A stretch of DNA of 64,000 nucleotides. It comes from Paraphysomonas bandaiensis. Its lineage: Eukaryota; Chrysophyceae. The stretch is taken from contig CBFFRP010000655.1 in assembly GCA_965644295.1 (NCBI GenBank), positions 1-64,000 on the forward strand, given 5' to 3'. Both the position numbers and the translations under genes were made by a program. Shown piece by piece: positions 30,351 through 41,342 of this stretch. The notes under the pieces are model-generated. The model was given only the letters and a program-made list of their open reading frames with translations. It had not been told where the DNA came from and made no database searches. The number at the start of each line of letters is the position of its first letter. Positions within the stretch are counted from its first letter, which is position 1.

Positions 30351-32067
30351 ATGGGAAACGCTTTTAATAATCCTCTTGATGAGTCTAAACAGGCTCGTAT
30401 GAATGAGATCATCTCTGAAGTGGTCGGAGTGTTCGCTAAGGAGTTTCCTCTTCATTATAAAGATGCTCTAATTGAACAACTTAAAGAAGAAGCTCAACCA
30501 GAAGAAGAAGATGATAGACTTCTTCCTGATGCTCCTACACCTGACTATGAGCTGAAGACTGGTACTATGACTAAGGTATGTATGTAGAGAAGATATTTTG
30601 GCGATAGATATGTAACGGTGTGTATAGAGAGGAGATCTTGTTAAGAACTGGAAAGTTCGTTACTTCCGTGCTCTTAATGAAGCTGATAATTTCCGAATTG
30701 AGTACTTCGAGAAGGAGGGTGGTAAGATGAAGGGTCAAGTTAACTGCTGTGGATACCGTGCGGAGGAATTCGATGAGGACGAGGTGAAGGAGTATGGGCC
30801 CAACGGTAAATTCGGTATCAAACTCGTACCTTACGACAGCAGGAGGCGCCAGTGGGCATTTTCTTGTGAAACTGAGGAGGACAAGACGGAGTGGCTCAAA
30901 GTTTTTAATAATGCCTGCCGTAAGGCCAAGCCACCTGTGAACGACAACCCCCTGATCGCCACTGCTTTCCGCGGCGCTCTCAAGGCCGTTCGTTGGGCAT
31001 ACGGCTTTTACGGATGGTACTCTATCACTGGAACTGAGGCTGAGATGCTTGGTGGTCTCTGCAGTGATATCCTCAACAGGGAGCTTATAGATGATGTTAT
31101 CTACAACATTCCTGCTGGCCCCCAGAGAAATGCTGTGGCTGGTATGGTGCGCAAGACTGTGGACACCACTGTGGTCGCTGCAGTCAGCGCTGCCTGGAAC
31201 TCCTCTGTGGCCGCTTGTGAGAGCCTCCAGGACACGCTCAAGAGCACTGCCTCAAGTCTTCTTACTCCTCTTTTTGAGCAGGAAGTTGCCCTCAAGGCGA
31301 AGATTGTTGATACCGTAAGTGGTACTGTCAATCCATTTCTGGAGGACGTTGGTGGTCGTATCTGCCGTCCTATTGTGCGCATTTGCTCAACTCCTATCAC
31401 CAAGGCTTACATAGCCGCAATTAACGGCCTCTCTACGTTTATGAAGAAGCAGATTTCGGATGGAGCTTTCGATAAGGATTCCTTTGATCACAATATATCC
31501 TGGGCCCACAGAAGTGTGGAATACTGGTGGTCTGGACCTCTCGAAGAGACTAACCGTCTCTGCTGGAAACTTTACACATCTGATCTTGGTGAGGTGGCAG
31601 CCTTTCTGTCTGGGGGATTCACTGCGTACTCTCTATATTCGGATGCTCTGGATGCTATCAGGGACCTCACACATCGAGCAATTCACAAGTTCGAAACCTT
31701 AGTAAGGGAGGCTGGAACATTCACTAACATGGATGCCGTTCTTAATGATGTGCTCTCCAAAATGGTTCATGATGCCAAGCTATCTGTCAAGAATGTTCTC
31801 AATTCTATTCTGGGTGGAACCCTACAAGAGCCCCTTGAGAGCGGTGTAATCAGCCCTTGCTTGGAGCTCACCAAGCCCATCCAGGACGTTATCGACTCTA
31901 TCCCAGTCCCGGGTCTATCAGATCTGTTCAACTTGACCTCGTTAGTGGAAAACTGTCTTGGTGAAATTGTTGATGGCGCTGTGGGTGCGATTGTTGATGG
32001 TTCCTTCGGAGATGTCGCCCAACAGATTGAGAGCACAGGGTCTGAGCTTGGTCTGCAGACTGTCTAA
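30351..32067 (+). CDS. N-myristoylated PH-domain protein
   Basis: Two exons, about 525 residues. MGNAFNNP gives Gly2 for N-myristoylation. Exon 1 ends LKTGTMTK (donor GTATGT near 30576) and exon 2 begins RGDLVKNWKVRYFRAL, so the intron sits at the first strand of the pleckstrin-homology domain. The domain continues IEYFEKEGGKMKGQV and ends RRRQWAFSCETEEDKTEWLK, with the conserved Trp of the last helix. The remaining 350 residues are helical and regularly amphipathic (MVRKTVDTTVVAAVSAAW, LTPLFEQEVALKAKIVDTV, PITKAYIAAINGLSTFMKK, DSIPVPGLSDLFNLTSLVE) and I do not recognise them as a named domain. Likely role: a phosphoinositide-binding peripheral membrane protein with a helical tail. Codon use is G/C-richer than the neighbouring genes, which suggests high expression. 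Confidence 0.8.
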
Positions 32068-33254
32068 CTTGTTGTAATGTCTTCCTTCCTTTGCTGTGAT
32101 GTCTGTGCACATGTTGCCAACTAGTCGTCTGCCAATTGAAGCAGCCATTATTATTTAAGGCTTCTTGAATACTGTGCATACTTTCTAGGTTGCCTGCTGC
32201 AGACTTGTCGTTAGATATTACTACATGCAAAGTGTAACCTAAGAAACGCAAATTAACTGAGAAATAGTTTCAAAAAGTATCAACAAAAGTTTGGTAGTGG
32301 CTACGATCGTTGTATTATCTATATTATCTGCTCTGTCCGTTCTACTTCTCATAGAAATATCCTATAATACCAGGGTATGATACTGTAACAAAACTCAGTA
32401 ACCGCAACATTCAATCAGTAAGCATTGTGATAAAAGTTTCACATATATTTTGTCTTCAGAGCACCGGGTATTTTAAAAAGTTCAACTTCAATATTCGATT
32501 CAAACTGAAAATATATCATATCTTAATTATGATGAGATAGTCAATAGTCATATGGATGTGATTTCATTACATTACACTATTACACAATTGTAGAGAATCC
32601 ACAATGATGAGTCTAACTTCTAAAGCAGATCATCACACTCGTCGTTATATTTCAGTCTAAGTCTCAGGGCCAGGTAGAAATATATTGGATTGCAATATAT
32701 TGCAGAATGAATATTGCGATTACTAATTTTTGCTCGCTACAATATATTTGTTATTATTTTAGCGAAATTTGGCCTCGCAATATATTGCAATATATGATAT
32801 ATATAGCTCATGCGTGCGCGTCTTCGAAAATAGATTTGATTAATCATAAATGTGATGAACATAGTAATGCAGGAAAGTGGATAATAATGCAGAACATAAC
32901 TATCATATACAACGGAATAGTTACAAGTATAACTGATAATGACGATCGTTATGATGACGATCACGTATCTTCTACAGATACTCTCTCTAATTCAGTTCAT
33001 GATATATTCATTGAGCATCATAACTCACATATACTATCATCTTATATTACGATGAATCCTAATATCAAACAATTCTGATAGTTATCTGCAACGAAGAACG
33101 CTATTCATGTTTAATATTAGAATTCGTATTGTCTCTGTCAAGCTATTCACCAATAGCAAACTCCTAACTATTAAAAGTTCTGCCTCTTCATACAACTAAA
33201 GACTAAGACTATCCAAATATATTTTAGTATGATCTGTAAGAGCATGTTAGTTAG

Positions 33255-33360
33255 TCTGAAGTAGAAGATCATACTGATGACAGTGCAAGTGATCTATTTT
33301 CATATATCTAGATCTTCGAAACAGGAACTTCAAGCATATTACTGGAGAGTTCATATGTCA
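33255..33360 (+). repeat. Interspersed repeat, partner of 14248-14350
   Basis: Same landmarks and orientation as the 14-kb copy: GATGACAGTGCAAGTGAT and ATTACTGGAGAGTTCATATG. It is followed by GTAGTGAATGTCTTATTATTAG, which in desert A lies about 500 bp to the left (13738), so the order of modules is rearranged. Confidence 0.75.
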
Positions 33361-33447
33361 CAGAGTAGTGAATGTCTTATTATTAGCAATAGTACTAATA
33401 TAGTATTGCAATTTTTATAACTTACTAGTGCTTTACTCTTAACTCTG

Positions 33448-33510
33448 ATATCCTACTATTTAACGCTATTAAAGCTGCTTGTGTGTCACCGCAAGCACCA
33501 AGGTGCAAGG
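33448..33510 (-). repeat. Reverse fragment of the GAACGGAAGTGG module
   Basis: The reverse complement matches 26131-26195: TTGCACCTTGGTGCTTGCGG and TAACGCTA / TAGGATA are preserved, and an AAGGTGC duplication sits at the edge (33500-33513). Confidence 0.75.
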
Positions 33511-33814
33511 TGCAACTACTTTCGCTATATCACGCAAAGCAAACGCAAGCGAGTAAGCCGAATGTTGATATAATACCTGATATCTGAAGACTTCAAGATT
33601 TCTGAATCCTTAAGAAATCTGGGTAATATCAAAGAAGAACATGAGTAGCATATTAAGGACAGCTTGTAACGAAAGAAATACTCATAATTACAACAACTAG
33701 TATTGCAACTCTTTTCTTTATCTTTAACCTCTCAGGTACATATTACATAAAAATAATCATTCTATTTTATAATTTACCAGGTTCTGGCATTATTCCGGCA
33801 CCCTAATGTGGTAC

Positions 33815-33990
33815 GGGTACATTTGTTGTAGGCATTATTGAAATTTGGGGATTTATTATATTGTTTCTTTGAGCTAATCTAGTACAATTACCATTCTATT
33901 ATATGTAGATACGATAGATTTCAATCAATACTTTGATTTTGCATTTGTCTTCTTAATGTTAATCAGGAAACACCTATTTTTTCTTACAGT
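33815..33990 (+). repeat. Diverged repeat, partner of 13405-13600
   Basis: Shared text includes TTGTTGTA followed by ATTATTGAA(A/T)TT(T)GGG, ATATTGTTTC, and ATTTG TCTTCTTAATGTTAATCA versus ATTTGTTTTATTAATGTTAG. There are many indels, so this is an old copy. Confidence 0.55.
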
Positions 33991-35155
33991 AGGAAGCAAG
34001 CTACATTTGACTATTATATATACAATCTAGATATTAGGTTTTCGAAATATGATGATGAGGATAATCGCATTTATTCAAGTATTAATTGTTACCGGGCAAT
34101 TGAATTCTGTAGCTTCAAGATATTGATTTAGGACAGTAAGTGACAAATAGATCACAGTTTGACCACGCCGAGATTACAAGTATTAGGAGTGTGTATGAGC
34201 TGTGGAGTATCTATATATATGGTCTCTATTTATTGCTGACGGTTTTTGGCATGTTGGAATAGCATGAGTGACTATACTACTGTGTAGAGATCTGGTGGTG
34301 ACTGCTATATGGCTGCTAGCTAAGGTTAGAAGCGAGTTGTACTTACTTGTCTGGGCTACGCTAGGACGAGTGAGACCCTATCTAGTGATATATATACTGT
34401 GTGCTGTGGCATATATATTATATTTATTTACATGCTTGATGAGCTCTACACATCATCACTTTGGATTCACTATGTCATACTATTTTCATGCTTATCACGT
34501 CACTCACATTACATTAGTATGCACCACATCATACATTGTACGCACTTACACCAATCTGACATTCATCATTATCGCATTATACATACCATACACTTTACAC
34601 ATAATATGAACACCACGCTGCGTTGGTACTAATTCTTCTCTAGCTGCAGATAGAAGGAACTCGACGTCAGTGTAGTACATTCATTTATGTCCATCCTCTT
34701 ATAATACCTCTATATGTATGCATATTTCCCTCTATGCCTTTCATTACACACTTATTACTTATTACCATGCATGCTGTAGCATAGTGTACATATGCTTGTA
34801 TAAGATCCAAGTCTTGTCATAAGCACGATATGCATGTATATGATGTATGTTTAGTATATGTACGCTTTGTATCACCTAAGAGTCCATTCATATTGTTATG
34901 AGGCTGTTGTTCCACTGTGTGAGGTCTTCATATCACTGAGATTTCTCTGAAGCTTTCAAGTAATGTAAGTTCCAGATATGGCAGACATTCATGCTTTTAA
35001 GTTTCCCACACCATAAACATCAATGATACAATATTGTTTTACTAGTAGTCACACTGTCAGATTAGTGTTATAAAACATAAAACCCATCATATTTACTCCA
35101 CTACAACTTACATGTATTATTCTCTACTGCACAAGAGAAAAATGAGCACATCATT

Positions 35156-38100
35156 TTACCCGAACACATTGTCAACAACACTGCTATCAATATTCGGTGC
35201 TCTTACAGCCTCGTTTGTACTGGTATGACTTGAGTTTACGGCGGTTCCAAACTCTGTGGCATCGTTACCTTCGTCAGAATTAAAAGCATTGCGACCCTCT
35301 TCAGGTTCTCGCACAACGGCATCAGTTGCTTTGCTATTATCAAATGACTCAAAACGATTGTCTGTGCGCTCCTCAGACAAGCCACTGCACTCCTGTGCCA
35401 CATGGTCCCTTTCACCACTGTCATCAGCAATGTCCACGGAATCTGTCAAATTAACAGATTTCTCACGAGACCCTTCTTCACTAACAACGTTACCAGTATC
35501 TGCCAAGTTATCTAATCTCTCACGAGGACCCACATTACTCTCAGAGCCATCATTCACTAATGATTCTTTTAGTTTCTCAGGAGACCCTTCCTCAGCGCGA
35601 CTACTTCTCTCATTTTCATTGAGAGGTGTAAACAGCACAGATGCTGCCGGAGAAGTCTGTGTGACCACCTCACGTGGATGGTCACTTGGCCCACTACTGC
35701 TACCACCATTGCCCTGTATCACATCAATTCCAGCGGCCAGACTACGTTGCAAAGCCAGAATAGCAGCACGAGCGGAGGTGGTGCCGTCAGGTTTGTCGGC
35801 AGAACTTGAGTCTTTGGCAGCGATACTTGCACTTTTGTGCGGGCTGGAGCTGTCCGTATGCATAGATCCCTTGTTATTATCCGACTGGCCTTCAAAGATA
35901 TCGGAGTCGTTTTCCACAGCACATGAGGTGTCAATGTCAGAGGTTATCGGTGTAGGGGTGGCGAGAGATGGTGTGCCACCCGAGGCTACAGGTGTAGAGG
36001 TGAGTGATGGTGTGCCATCAGAGCCCATCTCTTCAGGAATTACTTGCAATGACACGGTACCACTGATAGCAGAAGAATTTGAAAAATGTGGAGTACATAT
36101 AGAGTAAAGTTGCCCCTCGCCCACTTCTTCCTGAATAGACGGTCCAACTTTTCCGTGCTGCTTCTTCGTATCAGTGGAAGGAGTATCCTTCTGTCCTTCG
36201 CTGTCCTCGCCCCCGATGGACTGCACAGACTGTCCCTCCTCGCCGTTGACAGTCTGAACTGGCTGTCCCTCTTCACACTGAACGGGTCGAGCTGGTTGCT
36301 CCTCTTTCGAATTCATGTACGTCGCTATTGCACTCTGAATGATGGCATTGATGTCAGCATCCTTGGTCCCTGCTTGATTTGCCGTTGATACCGCAGCAGC
36401 AATTGCCTTCTCCATGTCACTGTCAGGGGGCACTGGAGGGGCTACACTGGAAGCAGCAGTTCCGGTGTTATTCGACTCTGATTTGACCTTCCGCTAAATA
36501 TAAAAATATTACTGTTGCACGCTATATATAAAGAATATAATAAAAAGATACACAACCATGTATTAGAAAATAAAAGTGACATGTAACCAACAGTTGAATC
36601 GTACCGGAATAACCTTGCTTGCATGAAAAAGTTCCTTTGGAGCGCCAGAAGCAGCCTTTCCCTTTTTAGGACTACGCGCATGTTAGAGGTACCACATAGA
36701 TAACAAAATATATACCTCGAGTACGCTGACGAGGATCCGCCAGCTGCTGCTTTGTCTCGAACAGCACTCGAGGCAGTGTGGGTCATATGCATATTCCCTT
36801 TCCTTCTCGGCCTATTCGGACTGACAGAACCGTCCTCACCAACAGAGCTTTCAATAACAGCTGACCGGGCAGCGAAGGACGTGTCCAGTACAGGGACAGG
36901 GGGAGGTGGTAGTGCACCGATCTGCTCAGCGGTGGCAGTGACAAGAGCTTCATAATCGCTACTTTTAGACTTCAGCTGACTAGCCAGAGTAGGTTTCATC
37001 AGCAGACTCTCTCTCTTCGTGGCAGATGCTGTAGATTTCTTGGCCGCTGCAGTAGAGCCCGGCTCTGTAGGGGCGGTGGATGCGTCGTCGAAGGTGTCCA
37101 CACTTGTAACAGACATTTGCCGCAGAGGTTGCTTGCTTAGACGCTCGAATATCGACCCTGTGTACTCGCTTACCCTAGATTGCTGCATGTAAGTAATATT
37201 TACCTTTTCTGGACCGGCCTGCACTGGAGCTTCTTCTGCTACTAGTCACTGAATGAAGCTACAAAAAAAAACTTGTTAATAAATATAGCATTTGTCGCAT
37301 CATAGACACATTCAAGTGCAGTGAAGGTATGACAATCACTCAGTCAACGTTCGACAACTCACATCACTGTCCAGGGATTGCCTCAAAGTTTGGGATTCCC
37401 CTACCCTTCTTATATCTCCACTAGTTGCTCGACTGAGATCCAATGCTTTAGTTCTCTCCACTTGGCCATCCTCGGGCAGACTGGCATCATCACTCATGAG
37501 TGGGTATGAGGTTGCGTAGTCATCAAAAGATTCTTCAAGAGATGACTGCAGAACCAGTAATTCCGACTCCTTCGGAATGCTGGGGTTAAATGTGCACCCT
37601 TCCAGCTATAGGAACACAAATCAAACACATCACATTAATAGAGCCTCTCTAGTACTTATGCCACACTTGAAATATCGTACATCACATATAGATGAATAAA
37701 GCAACCAAAGAAGTTTTACCTCTTGCTTAGCCCGGGCTTTGGCATTTTCTATCATGACCGTTTTCCGTCTACAGATAACGTCATAATATTGCAGCATTTT
37801 CAGGTTGTTCATAGTACTAACCTTTCCCCGGCCTTGATAAGTCTATCATGAACCGGAACATGAGCCTCCTCCGGTTTGCGCCTACACAAGATGATGAGTA
37901 TTCGCATTTTATTCTGTGCTGCATATTCTGGTAATCTTACAAAACGAGCCAACCGAAAGACATAATAAGCAGACAATATCATCGAATGGCTAACAACCTT
38001 TTGGGGGCGCTCTTCGCTCTCTTATTTAGCACTGGAGTGAACGTTAACTCAGGGTCGTCTACAGGTTTAGCTTTCTCAGCTGCTTCCTTACGAAGAACTG

Positions 38101-40321
38101 CGGCTTGAGAGAGCCTATCAAATACACTCCCGGTCTCCGTATTCGACGAAGGTGGGGAATGGGGAGCAACCCTGCGCCGAGGGCTCGACGGGGACGAGCA
38201 AAGAGTGGGAGAAAATGTAAGTTCTTCTCTTTCCTCGGCAAGTATTCGCTCGCGAACAACTGCATACCCACGATTGATGCTAAATATAAGTTTGCAAACG
38301 AGGCACATTTACTTACGCTCTCTTTTCTTCTTGTACTCAGAAGCGCTCTGATTAAGTCTCTCGTATATATCCTTTCCGCCACTAGCCGGGGTGCCATTTC
38401 TATCTTGTGTGTAACTGTGGGCAGTAGGCCGAGAGGGTGTAGATACTAGAGTGGGCTTAAATGGAAGTCGCGCTTTCTGCTCAGCCTCAATTCTTTCCTT
38501 CAATGCTATGCACAATATCACAACTGAATGCGGGCAGATGAAATGCAGGCACTTGTATACAAAATAATACAACCAAGATAATCTTACCATCCTTTCTCTT
38601 CTTCAACTCCTCAGCTTGTTGGCTCAACCTAGCACCATATATCAAATTGTTAGGTGCCACTTCTACCGATGTACCTGAGATGTACGGGAGTTGAGCTGCG
38701 GGGTGCTGGTGATTGTCCATCTGACCCCATTGACTGTTTACTATTGCTTCTTGACACAGGGCGTCCAGGAGATGGAGGACGGGCTTTCAGCTGGGGTTTG
38801 AAGGTACATTCCTGCAGTAAATGGCGTTACACCCTTCTATGCAGCATAAAACAGCCGCTACTCATGTCGGTTATACTGCTTCTACGAGAATTGCACAGAA
38901 GAACAGACACTAGATTGGCTTAAGAGTACCTGTAACTCCTTGTTGGCGAGTTCATCTTTCTTAGCCTTCATTTTGGAACTAATCCTGTTATCAGCAGCAC
39001 GGCATCTCTCCTCAAAGGACCCTAATTAAATATTATAATATATAAACGTTAATGCTGCGGTTGTGCCACAGAGCACGAGTACAGAATGCGCACCCAAAGT
39101 TGAACGCACCAGTTACTTCAAACTTCTGCTTCTCCTTGATCCCATACTCGGGAATACCCCTCCGAATGCGATCTTCTCTCTCGCGTTCAATCCTTTGCTG
39201 CTCTTCCTTCCTAAGTTGTTCTGCTTTCGCAGCTAATCGTTCTTCCTTTTTACTTGCATCTACGACCAGAAAGTAAACCAGATCCCAAATAGAACAAAGC
39301 TAAGGTTTCATAATGATTAATTCACTTACCCATGTAAAGTCGGTCAAACCGCTTTCCATCAGACAAAGAGCTCTGTGTACTACTGTAAACGCCCCTGCCA
39401 GCGCTAGCGGATCTTCCCTGCTGTTTTCCTTTGGCAATAGTGGGGTGGAAAGTGCACTCCGCTATATATAATGTTATATTTCAGCGTTCCACTACTGCGA
39501 CGATACATATGTGCACAATTTCCCATGCACCATTAATCAATATACAACTAACACGAAATCTCAACAATAAACGCATTGGCTTAGTCATATGAAAGTAGAG
39601 TATTGCCGCCAATGCACTGATGGCAGTGACATACCTAGCTGTTCTTGCTCTATTTGCTTTCTCAGCTTATCGATTTTCTCCCCCTTGTGTCTGGCGCTTT
39701 CATATAACCTGGTGGGTGTGCTGGCCCTGGCTCTCTGGCTACTCGCGGCTACACTGCTGCTCGTGGTGACGAGTGTCGGCTTGAATGGGCAGTCAGCTGG
39801 TGGGCGACTACTTATATCCTGTTGTCTCGCCTTTCGGTTGGCAGCCTCTTCATAAAGCCTCCTGTAAAGAAATTTTGGTGTCATCAACGATAAAGAAAAT
39901 ACTAGTTCATGCAGACCTAGATACTGGTGTATGACTTTCTCTTTGTGATCTATGTGAACTGGTGACATGCGTATCTGGCTTGAACGTACAGCCTTCAGGG
40001 GTCTTTTGCATCATGTTTTGCATCCGTTCACGGTGAGCTTCCGCATCATGATACAAGTGGCTGTACATCACATCACATGAGTACCTATAAGATACACGTT
40101 GGCAATAATACATACTCTGGAGATCGGGATCTCTGGGGGTGGGTAACTTTAGACTGCTGTGCATCGGCGACAGTGTCAAATCCATTCGGTTCCTCCCTGG
40201 ATGAATTCAGATATCTCTCAGTAACTGACTTGTGAGTGCCCATATCAGGAGACTCTAGAGGTGAAACATGACTCCCATTAAGAGCAGTATTCTCTATAGA
40301 TAAGTCCTCAACTTCAGACAT
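35156..40321 (-). CDS. Large C-x-F-x-P repeat protein, probably cytoskeletal/flagellar
   Basis: More than 12 exons. The start is MSEVEDLSIENTALNGS. A unit is repeated along the N-terminal two thirds: a block such as GCTFKPDTHVTS, DCPFKPTLVT, AECTFHPTIAKG, ECTFKPQLKARP, LEGCTFNPSIPKE or ELTFSPTL/ELTFTPVL, then a Ser/Pro linker, then a helix with R-L-x-x-x-A (TRLYESARHKGEKID, IYERLNQSASEYKK, VFDRLSQAAVLRKEA, IYGARLSQQAEELKK, IFERLSKQPLRQM). The last exon (36433-35156) is acidic, Ser/Thr-rich low complexity ending SSVVDNVFG. Such repeats are known in flagellar/basal-body proteins of several protists, but the function is unknown. Treating 37224-35156 as the same gene rests on in-frame helices with the same R-L motif; it could be separate. 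Confidence 0.7.
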
Positions 40322-41342
40322 CTCAATGAATTCGATTTATCACTACAAGAAATCAGTGTTCATTACCACACACAAATAACACTGATAAAAACAAGTTCAT
40401 ACCAGCCGCTATATATTATTTAATAAAGTATTTAACGTAATATCCAAGTAGTTAATAGTCTCGTAAATTAAACGAGACTGGCTTATTAATATGCTACTTG
40501 GAGGTGATAGAGGTGGCTTAAAACAGCACGACAATGCTCGTGATTTCTATCAAAGGGCTATTACACATGCGATGGTATATACGAGTTGATTACAAGGCAG
40601 GGCAACAATTCATAGTGATGTTAGAATAACACTGAGACGAGGGCATGTATGTATGTATGTATGTATGTATGTATGTATGTATGTATGTATGTATGTATGT
40701 ATGTATGTATGTATGTATGTATGTATGTATGTATGTATGTATGTATGTATGTATGTATGTATGTATGTATGTATGTATAAGTACAGGAGTCGATGATACG
40801 TACTTGTGTATATGGTATGGTAGTATACATACAGAGATGGAAGCAGGGAATGGAATACTCATCTCTGTCTAATGTCTAGATGTACTGTACGTATGATATG
40901 GTATGATTGTTCCAGATCCCTAACTGCTGCTCCTGCTTACTATCTACCACCCCAACAGAATACATCTGTATATACTGCTGTATATCTCACAAAAAACCGT
41001 TGTCATAATTCAAATCTACAGAACAAAAACAGGCATATAACACATACACACATCTACGTCCAGAGTCCACCTATACATACATACACTCTCTATACCATAC
41101 ATACATACATGTATAGTACATACATATACAGTAGCACTCGTAACAGTGAGAAAAAAAACAGGCTCTCATGACTATAGAAATCAGCACCTAAACTAACAGT
41201 TTAAAATTTCCTCATAAGATGCTTGCTTGGCAATATACATGCCAGCATATTGAGTATATCATATGTGGATAATCTCCTATGTATAAAGGAGTTCTATTCT
41301 CTTCTTTCATTTGACTGTATTGTTAATTATTTGCTTGGATTA
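40322..41342. other. Intergenic between divergent genes
   Basis: Shared upstream region of the C-x-F-x-P gene (-) and the pseudophosphatase gene (+). It contains a (GTAT)n tract at 40645-40778, a TATACTGCTGTATA motif at about 40971 and TACATACAT simple sequence at 41070-41130. No gene. Confidence 0.55.
40645..40778. repeat. (GTAT)n microsatellite, about 33 units
   Basis: Uninterrupted ATGT repeat, the second of this type in the window and again between two divergent genes. All frames through it are spuriously open. Confidence 0.97.

Larger units (their letters stand above)
32068..35155. other. Intergenic repeat desert B
   Basis: This is 3.1 kb between the PH gene (+) and the C-x-F-x-P gene (-), both 3' ends. 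It shares modules with desert A: 32486-32555, 33255-33360, 33362-33400, 33448-33510 (reverse) and 33815-33990, in a different order. GCAATATATTGC palindromes occur at about 32691 and 32777. Open frames at 32707-33078 and 34268-34609 are low-complexity or hydrophobic without motifs. Confidence 0.65.

Noticed and set aside
32707-33078. 123-codon frame in repeat desert B
   Set aside because: Asp/His/Asn/Tyr-rich product of AT-rich DNA inside a mosaic of degraded repeats; no motif.
34268-34609. Hydrophobic 113-residue frame (LYLLVWATLGRV...)
   Set aside because: Tyr/Ile/His-rich translation of AT-rich DNA with no conserved motif, splice context or paired neighbour; it could be chance.
35256-36107. 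283-codon plus-strand frame
   Set aside because: Antisense shadow of the acidic Ser/Thr-rich last exon of the C-x-F-x-P gene; Ser/Leu-rich with no independent support.
40590-40872. Same kind of repeat-encoded frames
   Set aside because: Pure microsatellite translation, as at 18 kb.
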